Shown here one piece after another: positions 1 through 4,734 of a stretch of 5,767 bases of DNA (positions are counted from its first letter, which is position 1; each line of letters begins with the position of its first letter). The stretch comes from Clostridia bacterium (GTDB lineage: Bacteria; Bacillota; Clostridia; Oscillospirales; CAG-272), in assembly GCA_017520365.1 (NCBI GenBank), contig JAFXFQ010000171.1:1-5767 (forward strand). Direction: 5' to 3'. Below the pieces are notes generated by a model. That model had not been told where the DNA came from. It did no database searches and worked only from the letters and a program-made list of their open reading frames with translations. Made by a program: the position numbers and the translations under genes.

Positions 1-38
1 CTAGCTTTATTCGCCGTATGTTCCGCTATGCGCAGGAC

Positions 39-64
39 TTTTCTTCTCGCGCGCGAGAAGAAAA
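39..64. repeat. 26-bp perfect palindrome
   Basis: The bases 39-64 read identically on both strands (TTTTCTTCTCGCG followed by its reverse complement), so an RNA from either strand could fold into a hairpin with a GC-alternating tip. No T-tract follows the stem on either strand, so it is not a standard rho-independent terminator. No gene is recognisable around it. The frame open from the window edge to a stop at 70-72 gives only 23 residues and resembles nothing I know. Confidence 0.6.
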
Positions 65-89
65 CAAAATGACTACGCCGATAACGGAG

Positions 90-122
90 TTTCACTTTGC
101 AAAAATCTTTTGCAAAGTGAAA
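90..122. repeat. 15-bp inverted repeat with 3-nt loop
   Basis: TTTCACTTTGCAAAA (90-104) is perfectly complementary to 108-122 around the loop ATC. Neither side is followed by a run of T, so I do not call it a terminator. It is the second of three palindromes within 135 bp of gene-free DNA and may belong to an interspersed repeat, which is inference. It ends 90 bp upstream of the -35 box of the lipoprotein gene. Confidence 0.55.
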
Positions 123-152
123 AGTTCATTTGCGCCAAAAGTTTTTTGCGGA

Positions 153-170
153 GCTTTTTTTCAAAAAAGC
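153..170. repeat. Short A/T inverted repeat upstream of the lipoprotein promoter
   Basis: GCTTTTTT (153-160) is complementary to AAAAAAGC (163-170) with only two bases between, so the real loop must open at least one pair. The hairpin is weak because it is mostly A-T. It could help terminate transcription coming from the left, since the T-run lies inside the stem, but there is no downstream T-tract on the plus strand. Function unknown. Confidence 0.35.
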
Positions 171-211
171 GACCGTATCTCCTATTCTTCAAACTCAGAT
201 TTAGCGAACTG

Positions 212-240
212 TTGACAAGAAGGTGGAACTGTACTATACT
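212..240 (+). promoter_or_regulatory. Sigma-A type promoter of the cyclophilin lipoprotein gene
   Basis: A perfect -35 box TTGACA (212-217) and a -10 box TATACT (235-240, one mismatch to TATAAT) are separated by exactly 17 bp. Transcription would start near 246-248, leaving a leader of about 25 nt that contains the ribosome binding site (GAGGTAGGA, 255-263, 7 nt before the ATG at 271). No operator is evident, which suggests constitutive or housekeeping expression. Confidence 0.85.
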
Positions 241-270
241 GTTAGCATCAAAATGAGGTAGGAAACGGCT

Positions 271-1623
271 ATGAAACACACCAAAATAATATCTTTAATT
301 TTTGCACTGATTATATGTCTGTCTTTACTTGCAGGCTGTTTTTCAAACAACGGTAATGACGAAGGATTCGATGAGCTTGACGACAAGATCGAGGATACTC
401 GGGATGAGCCTGAAGAAGACAAAAACGAGGATGATAAATCTGACAAGGCAGACGAAGAGGACATCGACAACGAAAAGGAAACCTCTGCACCCTCTGTCTC
501 TGATGATGCCGATGATGAAAAGGAAGAGGCCTCCCCCACTGATTGTTATTACTTTGAGGATGTGAACACCTATTACGCATTCGAATTTGATAACGAGGAG
601 CTTGTGTCCCTGACTGTGTTTTCTGCAATTGAGCTTGGCGAGGAATTATTCGATCCTGTTTATCTGATGTATGACAGATACGAGTGGGTGTATTACACAA
701 ACGGCTTTGCGGGAACTGTCAATGATTTCACTTTAGGTGCAGATGTGGACAGCGAGCGCTTTACTTATACTATGGCAATGAACTTTGACAATCTTGACAG
801 GGCAAAGAATCTTGAGGACGTTATGGATTCGGGAATACTACCCGAGAGCTTTGAGGATATTGAGGAATTTACCAGAGATGCTATAGTCGCTGTTGCTGAG
901 GAAAATGACGGCGAAAAGGTGGATATTAATGATTTCCGTCTTCCCGAGCTTTGTGATGGTGAGCTTCCTGAGGAGGATTATTGCTGTCTTTGCATGGCTA
1001 CCGACAAGGAGTTTACGGAGACCGATGTTATCCAAAACGAACACGTATGCGTTGATTGCTACGTCCTTCTTGATGAATACGGCTATTTAACAGATAACGA
1101 GGAGGACTCCGACAGAGCCACTCTTGAGGAGCTGTGCGAAAACACGGTGCAGATCGAGATGTCCGTGGAGGGCTTCGGCATCATAAAGCTTGAGCTTTAC
1201 CCGGATCTTGCCCCCATAACTGTTGAAAACTTTGTATCTCTTGCCGGTGAGGGCTTTTACGACGGTCTGACCTTCCACCGAGTCATTGAAGATTTTATGA
1301 TCCAGGGCGGTGACCCGGAGGGCACGGGTATGGGCGGCAGCGATGAGAATATAAAGGGAGAGTTTACTGCCAACGGTGTTTACAATCCCCTCCCCCACGA
1401 GAGAGGCGTTATTTCAATGGCAAGAGCAATGGATCCCGACTCCGCATCTAGCCAGTTCTTTATCTGCCATGTGGATTGCCCCCATCTTGATGGAAACTAC
1501 GCTGCATTCGGCAGAGTCACCGAGGGCATAGATGTGGTAGATGCCATAGCCTCTGTTGATACAGACTACAGTGATTGCCCCGTTGACACCGTCGTGATCG
1601 AATATATACGCATTGTTGAATAA
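271..1623 (+). CDS. Lipoprotein with C-terminal cyclophilin peptidyl-prolyl cis-trans isomerase domain
   Basis: The predicted protein of 450 residues is anchored to the outer face of the membrane and should catalyse cis-trans isomerisation of X-Pro bonds in exported proteins. Residues 1-22 form a lipoprotein signal peptide with lipobox LLAGC, so Cys23 is the lipidated residue. Residues 30-90 are a low-complexity linker, about half Asp/Glu with many Lys. Residues 92-225 form a domain I do not recognise. Four cysteines follow in a CX2C-X18-CX2C pattern (C238, C241, C260, C263), like a small zinc-binding knuckle. From about 292 to the end is a cyclophilin domain with the hallmark FHRVIEDFMIQGGDP (335-349, catalytic Arg337) and SSQFFI (393-398). 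The position matching the cyclosporin-contacting Trp of human cyclophilin A is His405. The start is supported by a promoter, a ribosome binding site and an intact signal peptide. It is monocistronic, and its substrates are unknown. The cyclophilin call is near certain; the zinc site is inference. Confidence 0.93.
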   Translation: MKHTKIISLIFALIICLSLLAGCFSNNGNDEGFDELDDKIEDTRDEPEEDKNEDDKSDKADEEDIDNEKETSAPSVSDDADDEKEEASPTDCYYFEDVNTYYAFEFDNEELVSLTVFSAIELGEELFDPVYLMYDRYEWVYYTNGFAGTVNDFTLGADVDSERFTYTMAMNFDNLDRAKNLEDVMDSGILPESFEDIEEFTRDAIVAVAEENDGEKVDINDFRLPELCDGELPEEDYCCLCMATDKEFTETDVIQNEHVCVDCYVLLDEYGYLTDNEEDSDRATLEELCENTVQIEMSVEGFGIIKLELYPDLAPITVENFVSLAGEGFYDGLTFHRVIEDFMIQGGDPEGTGMGGSDENIKGEFTANGVYNPLPHERGVISMARAMDPDSASSQFFICHVDCPHLDGNYAAFGRVTEGIDVVDAIASVDTDYSDCPVDTVVIEYIRIVE

Positions 1624-1627
1624 CAAA

Positions 1628-1658
1628 GAACGGCTGTTACGTATCGTAACAGCCGTTA
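1628..1658. repeat. Palindromic repeat, copy 1 (13-bp stem, TAT loop)
   Basis: AACGGCTGTTACG (1629-1641) pairs perfectly with 1645-1657 around the loop TAT. The whole 31-bp stretch recurs without a mismatch at 1904-1934, offset by 276 bp. It begins 5 bases after the lipoprotein stop codon. No T-tract follows, so it may protect the 3' end of the mRNA or assist termination rather than act alone. It may equally be a copy of an interspersed palindromic element. Confidence 0.85.
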
Positions 1659-1688
1659 CAGTTTGTCGATAAACATATCGACAAACTG
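1659..1688. repeat. 12-bp hairpin next to palindromic repeat copy 1
   Basis: CAGTTTGTCGAT (1659-1670) pairs perfectly with 1677-1688 around the six-base loop AAACAT. It abuts the preceding 13-bp hairpin with one base between, so a transcript would carry two strong hairpins in tandem directly after the lipoprotein stop codon. There is no T-tract after it. The motif TGTCGA in this stem recurs in the neighbouring long-range inverted repeat (around 1699 and, inverted, 1893), which hints that the pieces belong to one element. Confidence 0.6.
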
Positions 1689-1719
1689 ACTTCGGACTGT
1701 CGAGAAGGATGCAGAAGGG

Positions 1720-1769
1720 GCGATTTGGGTATCGTCGGCGTACAAAGGTACGGCAGAGACCTAAATCGC
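1720..1769. repeat. Two-part hairpin inside the intergenic element
   Basis: An outer stem of 11 pairs (1720-1730 with 1759-1769, one G-T pair) encloses an apical stem of 5 pairs (CGTAC 1739-1743 with GTACG 1748-1752) capped by the loop AAAG. The parts are separated by an internal loop. The arrangement looks like a folded RNA or a cruciform rather than a terminator, since no T-run follows on either strand. Function unknown. Confidence 0.45.
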
Positions 1770-1794
1770 AGCTAAAAAGTCGCATTAAATAGTG

Positions 1795-1830
1795 AAATCC
1801 GCCGAGTTTTCGGCGGATTTTCAACTTTTT
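1795..1830 (+). terminator. Rho-independent terminator after the lipoprotein gene
   Basis: AAATCCGCCGA (1795-1805) pairs perfectly with 1810-1820 around the loop GTTT. The GC-rich stem ends in a T-run that continues as TTTTCAACTTTTTT. It lies 172 bp past the lipoprotein stop codon and should end that transcript. On the minus strand the stem is followed only by ATTTCACTATTT, so it would be a weaker stop for the converging bglX transcript, for which I find no better terminator. Confidence 0.75.
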
Positions 1831-1903
1831 TGATCTTTAATTACTTGTTTTCTTGATCCATTCTTTGTCGCGGCTTTTGTTCTGCGCCTTTTTCGACAGT
1901 CTG

Positions 1904-1934
1904 GAACGGCTGTTACGTATCGTAACAGCCGTTA
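1904..1934. repeat. Palindromic repeat, copy 2
   Basis: This is an exact copy of 1628-1658, with the same 13-bp stem (1905-1917 with 1921-1933) and the same TAT loop on the plus strand. It lies 14 bases past the bglX stop codon, so each of the two converging genes has one copy immediately downstream. No T-tract follows on the minus strand. Perfect identity over 31 bp implies recent duplication, recombination or a mobile origin. Confidence 0.85.
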
Positions 1935-1948
1935 TCTTATAAAGTCAA

Positions 1949-4084
1949 TCAGATCACCTTAAACTCAGCGCCGTTCCATGTATCGGAATTTTTACCGATG
2001 TAAAGTTTGAAGTCGCCGGGCTCAAGAACTCGTGTAAGCTTCTTTGTGGTAAGCTCGAATCTCTCGGTGGGAATGGAGAAGGAGACCTTCTTTTCCTCGC
2101 CTGCGCGAAGTGCAACCTTTTCGAAGTCGCAAAGGAGCTTATCGGGGGTTTCAAGAGAGGAAACGAGGTCGCAGAAGTATACCTGAACTACCTCCTCGAT
2201 ATCAGTATCGCTTACGTTCTTGACGGTGATGGACGCCTTCAGCTCGTCGCCGTCCTTTATTTCGGGGTTCTCGATCTCAACTGCGCCGTATTCTACCTCA
2301 CCGTAGGTGAGGCCGTAGCCGAAGCAGTAAAGGGGAGAGTCATCAAGGAAGCGGTGACGGGAGATGCCGTCGCTGCCGCGGGGACGTCCGCCGGGAAGGC
2401 TTGCGTAGTAGAGGGGGATCTGGCCTGTTGCGCGGGGGAATGTAACGGGGAGACGGCCTGAGGGAGATACTCTTCCGAAGAGTACGTCGCAGACGGCGTT
2501 GCCGGCTTCGATTCCTGCGTGCCAGCCGAGAAGAAGAGCATCAGAGAGGCTGTCGAGAGTTGTGCAGGCAAGGGGGCGCGCTGTGAGAAGCACGGAGATG
2601 ATGGGCTTGCCGGTTTCCTTAAGTGCCTTCAGATAATCATTCTGAGGATAGGGAAGGTCGATCTCTGCACGTCCGCCGTGCTCGCCTGCCCAGTGAACGG
2701 GCTCGCCGCAGGCAAAGATAACAGCATCGCACTCTGCCGCAAGGCGTACGCCCTCGGCAAAGCCTTCGCCGTTGTCATCCTCGAACTCGCATCCCTTATA
2801 GTATACGATCTCGACGTTTTCCTCTGCCTCAAGAGCATTCTTGATGGTAACGATGGTGTTCACGTCGCCGCGTCCGCCCCAGAGACCGATGGCCTCGAAT
2901 CGCTCGTCTGCCATAGGACCTGTGAGGAGGTACTTTTTCTTTTCGCTCTTGGAAAGGGGAAGAAGCTTTTCATCGTTCTTGAGAAGAACTGCGGAATGTG
3001 CGCCCATATCGCGGGCAGCTGCTCTTGTCTCATCCTTGAGGAAATACTTCATTGCATCCTCGTCGCGGTAGGGGTTTTCGAAGAGGCCGATGGCAAGCTT
3101 TGTAACGAGAACGCGAAGAACGCTCTTGTCGATAGCCTCGAGAACTGCGGGGTCCTCTGCTGCCAGCTCCTCGAGATAGTTTATGTAAACGTCGGAGTGC
3201 ATATCCATATCGTTGCCCGCAAGAATAGCCTGATGAGCCGCGTCCTTGCCATCCTTGGCAACTCTGTGCTTAACAAGCTCGTAAATGCTTGTCCAGTCGG
3301 AGACTACCATACCCTCAAAGCCCCAATCGTCGCGGAGAAGCTCTGTAAGATAGTAGTGAGAGCCGGAAACGGGGTCGCCGTTCATAGAGTTGAAGGAGGA
3401 CATACAGGTGATGCTTCCCGCGTCAACTGCTGCCTTGTAAACAGGGAGGTATTCAGCGTGGAGGGTCCTGTCGCTGATGTCGCAGGCTTCGTAGTCGCGT
3501 CCTGCCTCGGAGAGACCGTAGCCGCAGTAGTGCTTGAAGCAAGCGGCGGTGTAGGGATATCCTGTTTCGGGATTGATGGTCTGGAAGCCGCGGACTCTTG
3601 CCTGTGCAACGCAGCTTCCGAAGAACTTGTCCTCGCCGGCACCCTCAGCAATACGGCCCCAACGGGGCTCACGGGTGATGTCGATCATGGGAGAGTAGAT
3701 CCAGTTGATACCCTCGTGATAAGCCTCCTTGGCGGCAAGCATCTCGCACTTTTCAATTCTTTCCATATCCCAGCTTGCGGCGGTCGCAAGGGGGATGGGG
3801 AAGAGAGTGCGGTCGCCGTGAACGACGTCGTGGCCGATGAGAAGAGGAATACCGAGACGGGTCTCCTCAACAGCGATCCTCTGGCGGCGGTTTGCGGTAG
3901 CCACGTCGGGAACGTTGAGGAAGTTTCCGATCTTAGCCTCGCGGATCATGTTTTCGTCGAGACTGCGAACGGTTCCCGTAAGGTTCAGCTGGCCGATCTT
4001 TTCGGTGATGGTCATCTGAGAGAGGAGCTCCTTTGCGCGCTCCATATAGGGAGCCGCAGAGAAAGGTTTTTTATCCAGTTTCAT
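1949..4084 (-). CDS. bglX: Glycoside hydrolase family 3 beta-glucosidase, BglX type, cytoplasmic
   Basis: This 711-residue enzyme should hydrolyse terminal beta-linked glucose from oligosaccharides or glycosides taken up by the cell, with retention of configuration. The N-terminal TIM barrel spans about 10-340. It carries HDVVHGDRTLFP (85-96), EPRWGR (139-144), the substrate-binding FKH (183-185) and GMVVSDW (258-264), in which Asp263 is the catalytic nucleophile. The second alpha/beta domain (about 360-560) includes ACGEPVHWAGEHGGR (458-472), where Glu468 aligns with the region expected to hold the acid/base, and the GH3 signature NAVCDVLFGRVSPSGRLP (529-546). An FnIII-like domain (about 595-705) ends the protein. 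Unlike the periplasmic E. coli BglX there is no signal peptide, so it acts on imported substrates. The start has a good ribosome binding site (GAGG, 7-nt spacer). It is transcribed alone. Substrate specificity cannot be read from sequence. Confidence 0.95.
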   Translation of the reverse strand: MKLDKKPFSAAPYMERAKELLSQMTITEKIGQLNLTGTVRSLDENMIREAKIGNFLNVPDVATANRRQRIAVEETRLGIPLLIGHDVVHGDRTLFPIPLATAASWDMERIEKCEMLAAKEAYHEGINWIYSPMIDITREPRWGRIAEGAGEDKFFGSCVAQARVRGFQTINPETGYPYTAACFKHYCGYGLSEAGRDYEACDISDRTLHAEYLPVYKAAVDAGSITCMSSFNSMNGDPVSGSHYYLTELLRDDWGFEGMVVSDWTSIYELVKHRVAKDGKDAAHQAILAGNDMDMHSDVYINYLEELAAEDPAVLEAIDKSVLRVLVTKLAIGLFENPYRDEDAMKYFLKDETRAAARDMGAHSAVLLKNDEKLLPLSKSEKKKYLLTGPMADERFEAIGLWGGRGDVNTIVTIKNALEAEENVEIVYYKGCEFEDDNGEGFAEGVRLAAECDAVIFACGEPVHWAGEHGGRAEIDLPYPQNDYLKALKETGKPIISVLLTARPLACTTLDSLSDALLLGWHAGIEAGNAVCDVLFGRVSPSGRLPVTFPRATGQIPLYYASLPGGRPRGSDGISRHRFLDDSPLYCFGYGLTYGEVEYGAVEIENPEIKDGDELKASITVKNVSDTDIEEVVQVYFCDLVSSLETPDKLLCDFEKVALRAGEEKKVSFSIPTERFELTTKKLTRVLEPGDFKLYIGKNSDTWNGAEFKVI

Positions 4085-4116
4085 TTCCGTACCTCGCTTA
4101 AATTATAGTTATAATC

Positions 4117-4145
4117 ATTATACACCTATTTTTATCAAAAATAAA
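4117..4145 (-). promoter_or_regulatory. Probable bglX promoter with weak -35
   Basis: On the minus strand TATAAT (4122-4117) is a perfect -10 box, about 30 bp before the bglX start. The hexamer 17 bp upstream is TTTATT (4145-4140), only three of six matches to TTGACA, so an activator or catabolite control may be needed. The -10 box is half of a 13-bp palindrome, 4110-4122. Other TATAAT-like sequences lie nearer the gene (4102-4107) but too close to the ribosome binding site. Confidence 0.5.
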
Positions 4146-4166
4146 TAGTTTTTGAGGATAAAAATA
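4127..4166. promoter_or_regulatory. AT-rich inverted repeat, candidate operator for bglX
   Basis: TATTTTTATC (4127-4136) is the exact inverse of GATAAAAATA (4157-4166), separated by 20 bp. An inner pair, TCAAAAA (4135-4141) and TTTTTGA (4149-4155), makes the symmetry almost continuous with a small bulge. It overlaps the weak -35 region of bglX, where a repressor or activator would act. It also overlaps the T-tract of the upstream terminator, so part of the symmetry may come from that. Confidence 0.35.
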
Positions 4167-4194
4167 AACAATTCCGCCCCTTGAGGCGGAATTG
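4157..4194 (-). terminator. Rho-independent terminator of the XRE regulator gene
   Basis: On the minus strand CAATTCCGCC (4194-4185) pairs perfectly with GGCGGAATTG (4178-4169) across a six-base loop, followed by TTTATTTTTATC. It begins two bases after the regulator's stop codon. It separates that transcript from bglX, which lies downstream in the same direction, so the two genes are probably not one operon. Confidence 0.85.
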
Positions 4195-4195
4195 C

Positions 4196-4408
4196 TTATC
4201 GTATATCTGTTCTTCCCGTGAGCCAATCGAGAGAAACGTTGTAATAATCGGCTATGCGAATGAGGATCTCAAGCTTTGGCTCTCTCGTCATAAGCTCGTA
4301 GTTCTGATATGCTTTTTCTGTTATATCGCAGTATATGGCTACCTGTATTTGTGAAAGTCCCTTTTCTTTTCGTAGCTCTTTCAGCCGACGAGAAAGTATT
4401 TCTCTCAT
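4196..4408 (-). CDS. Small XRE-family helix-turn-helix transcriptional regulator
   Basis: This 70-residue DNA-binding protein is a single Cro/C1-type domain and little else. The helix-turn-helix covers about residues 19-39 (LSQIQVAIYCDITEKAYQNYE), preceded by the basic helix LSRRLKELRKEKG and followed by the usual PKLEILIRIADYYNVSLDWLTG. I start it at the ATG at 4406-4408, because AAGGAGG stands exactly 6 nt upstream (4415-4421). A longer reading from 4444 would add 12 atypical residues and run into the neighbour's promoter. There is no effector or dimerisation domain, so it should bind as a dimer through the HTH domain itself. It is divergent from the AbrB-type gene and shares a 92-bp regulatory region with it, suggesting auto- and cross-regulation (inference). 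The gene is AT-richer by eye than bglX. Its targets are unknown. Confidence 0.9.
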   Translation of the reverse strand: MREILSRRLKELRKEKGLSQIQVAIYCDITEKAYQNYELMTREPKLEILIRIADYYNVSLDWLTGRTDIR

Positions 4409-4437
4409 GAAAAGCCTCCTTACACCCACGATTGTTA

Positions 4438-4466
4438 TTGACATTGTTAGTATATAGGGTTATAAT
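4438..4466 (+). promoter_or_regulatory. Perfect consensus promoter of the AbrB-type gene
   Basis: TTGACA (4438-4443) and TATAAT (4461-4466) are both exact matches, with a 17-bp spacer. Transcription should start at about 4473. An unregulated promoter of this quality would be very strong for a DNA-binding protein gene, which argues that a repressor acts on it. The heptamer ATTGTTA occurs at 4431-4437 and 4443-4449, with ATTGTTG at 4465-4471, flanking both boxes. Confidence 0.9.
4449..4454 (-). promoter_or_regulatory. Possible -10 box of the XRE gene
   Basis: The minus strand reads TATACT here, 28 bp before the AAGGAGG ribosome binding site. No good -35 hexamer stands 16-18 bp upstream (the sequence there is GTGTAT or similar). 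The box lies inside the spacer of the opposing AbrB promoter, so the two polymerases would compete. This is a weak call made because the gene must be transcribed from within this 92-bp gap. Confidence 0.3.
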
Positions 4467-4474
4467 TGTTGATA

Positions 4475-4492
4475 CACCAACATATGTTCGTG
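4475..4492. promoter_or_regulatory. 18-bp operator-like dyad, resembling a LexA box
   Basis: AACATATGTT (4479-4488) is a perfect palindrome, and the dyad extends to CAC/GTG at 4475-4477 and 4490-4492 with a single mismatched pair (4478/4489). The 14 bases 4477-4490 match the idealised Gram-positive LexA/DinR site CGAACATATGTTCG at 13 positions when read on the minus strand. It lies just after the predicted AbrB transcription start and ends at that gene's ribosome binding site, a classic repressor position. The binder could instead be the XRE protein itself. Confidence 0.55.
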
Positions 4493-4500
4493 GAGGGCAA

Positions 4501-4686
4501 ATGAGGATTATCGGCATTAACAGAAAGATAGATAAATTGGGTAGAATCGTTCTGCCAAAGGAAATGAGAGAGTTTTTTCGCATTGAAGAGGGGGACGAGG
4601 TAGAGATATTGTGCACGGATGAAGGAATACTATTGCGAAAAGCCGGGTTCAAGGTTGTAGAAGCTGATACTACAGGGTTTCAATGA
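4501..4686 (+). CDS. AbrB/SpoVT-type swapped-hairpin DNA-binding regulator
   Basis: This protein of 61 residues is essentially one AbrB N-terminal domain. The signature runs RKIDKLGRIVLPKEMREFF (8-26), followed by the second strand pair IEEGDEVEILCTDEGILLRK (28-47). Proteins of this family dimerise by exchanging beta-hairpins and bind flexible AT-rich DNA as transition-state regulators or small local regulators. Bacillus AbrB is about a third longer, with a C-terminal oligomerisation domain that is missing here; only some 14 residues follow the fold. I start at the ATG at 4501, where the homology begins, with GGAGGG at 4492-4497 only 3 nt upstream, a tight spacing. An upstream ATG at 4432 would place the promoter inside the gene and is rejected. 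GC is about 41%, lower than bglX. It is divergent from the XRE gene. Its targets are unknown, and I see no toxin partner. Confidence 0.92.
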   Translation: MRIIGINRKIDKLGRIVLPKEMREFFRIEEGDEVEILCTDEGILLRKAGFKVVEADTTGFQ

Positions 4687-4691
4687 GATGA

Positions 4692-4729
4692 AAAGGAGCT
4701 GTTGCATTAATTGTTGCAACAGCTTCTTT
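4692..4729. terminator. Bidirectional terminator between the AbrB-type gene and mnmA
   Basis: Bases 4692-4706 pair with 4715-4729 (15 pairs, one G-T; core AGCTGTTGCA/TGCAACAGCT) around an eight-base loop. A-rich and T-rich ends give the plus-strand RNA a TTCTTT tail and the minus-strand RNA a TCCTTTTC tail. It starts 6 bases past the AbrB-type stop codon and 6 bases past the mnmA stop codon from the other side, so it serves both converging transcripts. Confidence 0.8.
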
Positions 4730-4734
4730 GGATC

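Larger units (their letters stand above)
1695..1901. repeat. Structured intergenic element closed by a 22-bp imperfect inverted repeat
   Basis: Bases 1695-1716 are complementary to 1880-1901 with 18 Watson-Crick pairs, 3 G-T pairs and 1 mismatch; the outermost nine (GACTGTCGA) are perfect. Inside lie a branched hairpin (1720-1769) and the terminator hairpin (1795-1820). The 207-bp unit sits between the two copies of the 31-bp palindrome and contains no credible reading frame. It could be a small non-autonomous repeat, a folded 3' UTR or an RNA. No known RNA family is recognised. Confidence 0.5.

Noticed and set aside
18..279. Short frames of 65-68 codons on both strands at the left end
   Set aside because: They run through palindromes and the lipoprotein promoter, lack ribosome binding sites and resemble no protein family.
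1414..1824. 136-codon frame on the minus strand covering the lipoprotein 3' end and the intergenic element
   Set aside because: It overlaps the cyclophilin coding sequence antisense and runs through hairpins, with no ribosome binding site or recognisable protein features.
1628..1934. Minimal CRISPR array or integron attC sites
   Set aside because: There are only two repeats, separated by 245 bp and perfectly palindromic, with no spacer-sized units, no cas genes and no integrase or attC core sites.
2519..4108. 529-codon open frame on the plus strand, antisense to bglX
   Set aside because: It lies opposite the GH3 gene and has no recognisable domain or credible composition (rich in Val, Cys, Ala and Leu). 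It is explained by the biased codons of bglX leaving few stops on the other strand.
4409..4444. Upstream ATG extending the XRE protein by 12 residues
   Set aside because: AAGGAGG sits exactly 6 nt before the ATG at 4408, and the normal XRE N-terminus begins there.
4432..4500. Upstream ATG extending the AbrB-type protein by 23 residues
   Set aside because: It would place the perfect promoter and the operator dyad inside the coding region; family homology begins at the ATG at 4501, which has GGAGGG before it.
4196..4686. Toxin-antitoxin system, because AbrB and XRE folds are common in antitoxins
   Set aside because: Both proteins are DNA-binding regulators, divergently transcribed, and no RNase, gyrase poison or other toxin-like frame lies in either transcript.
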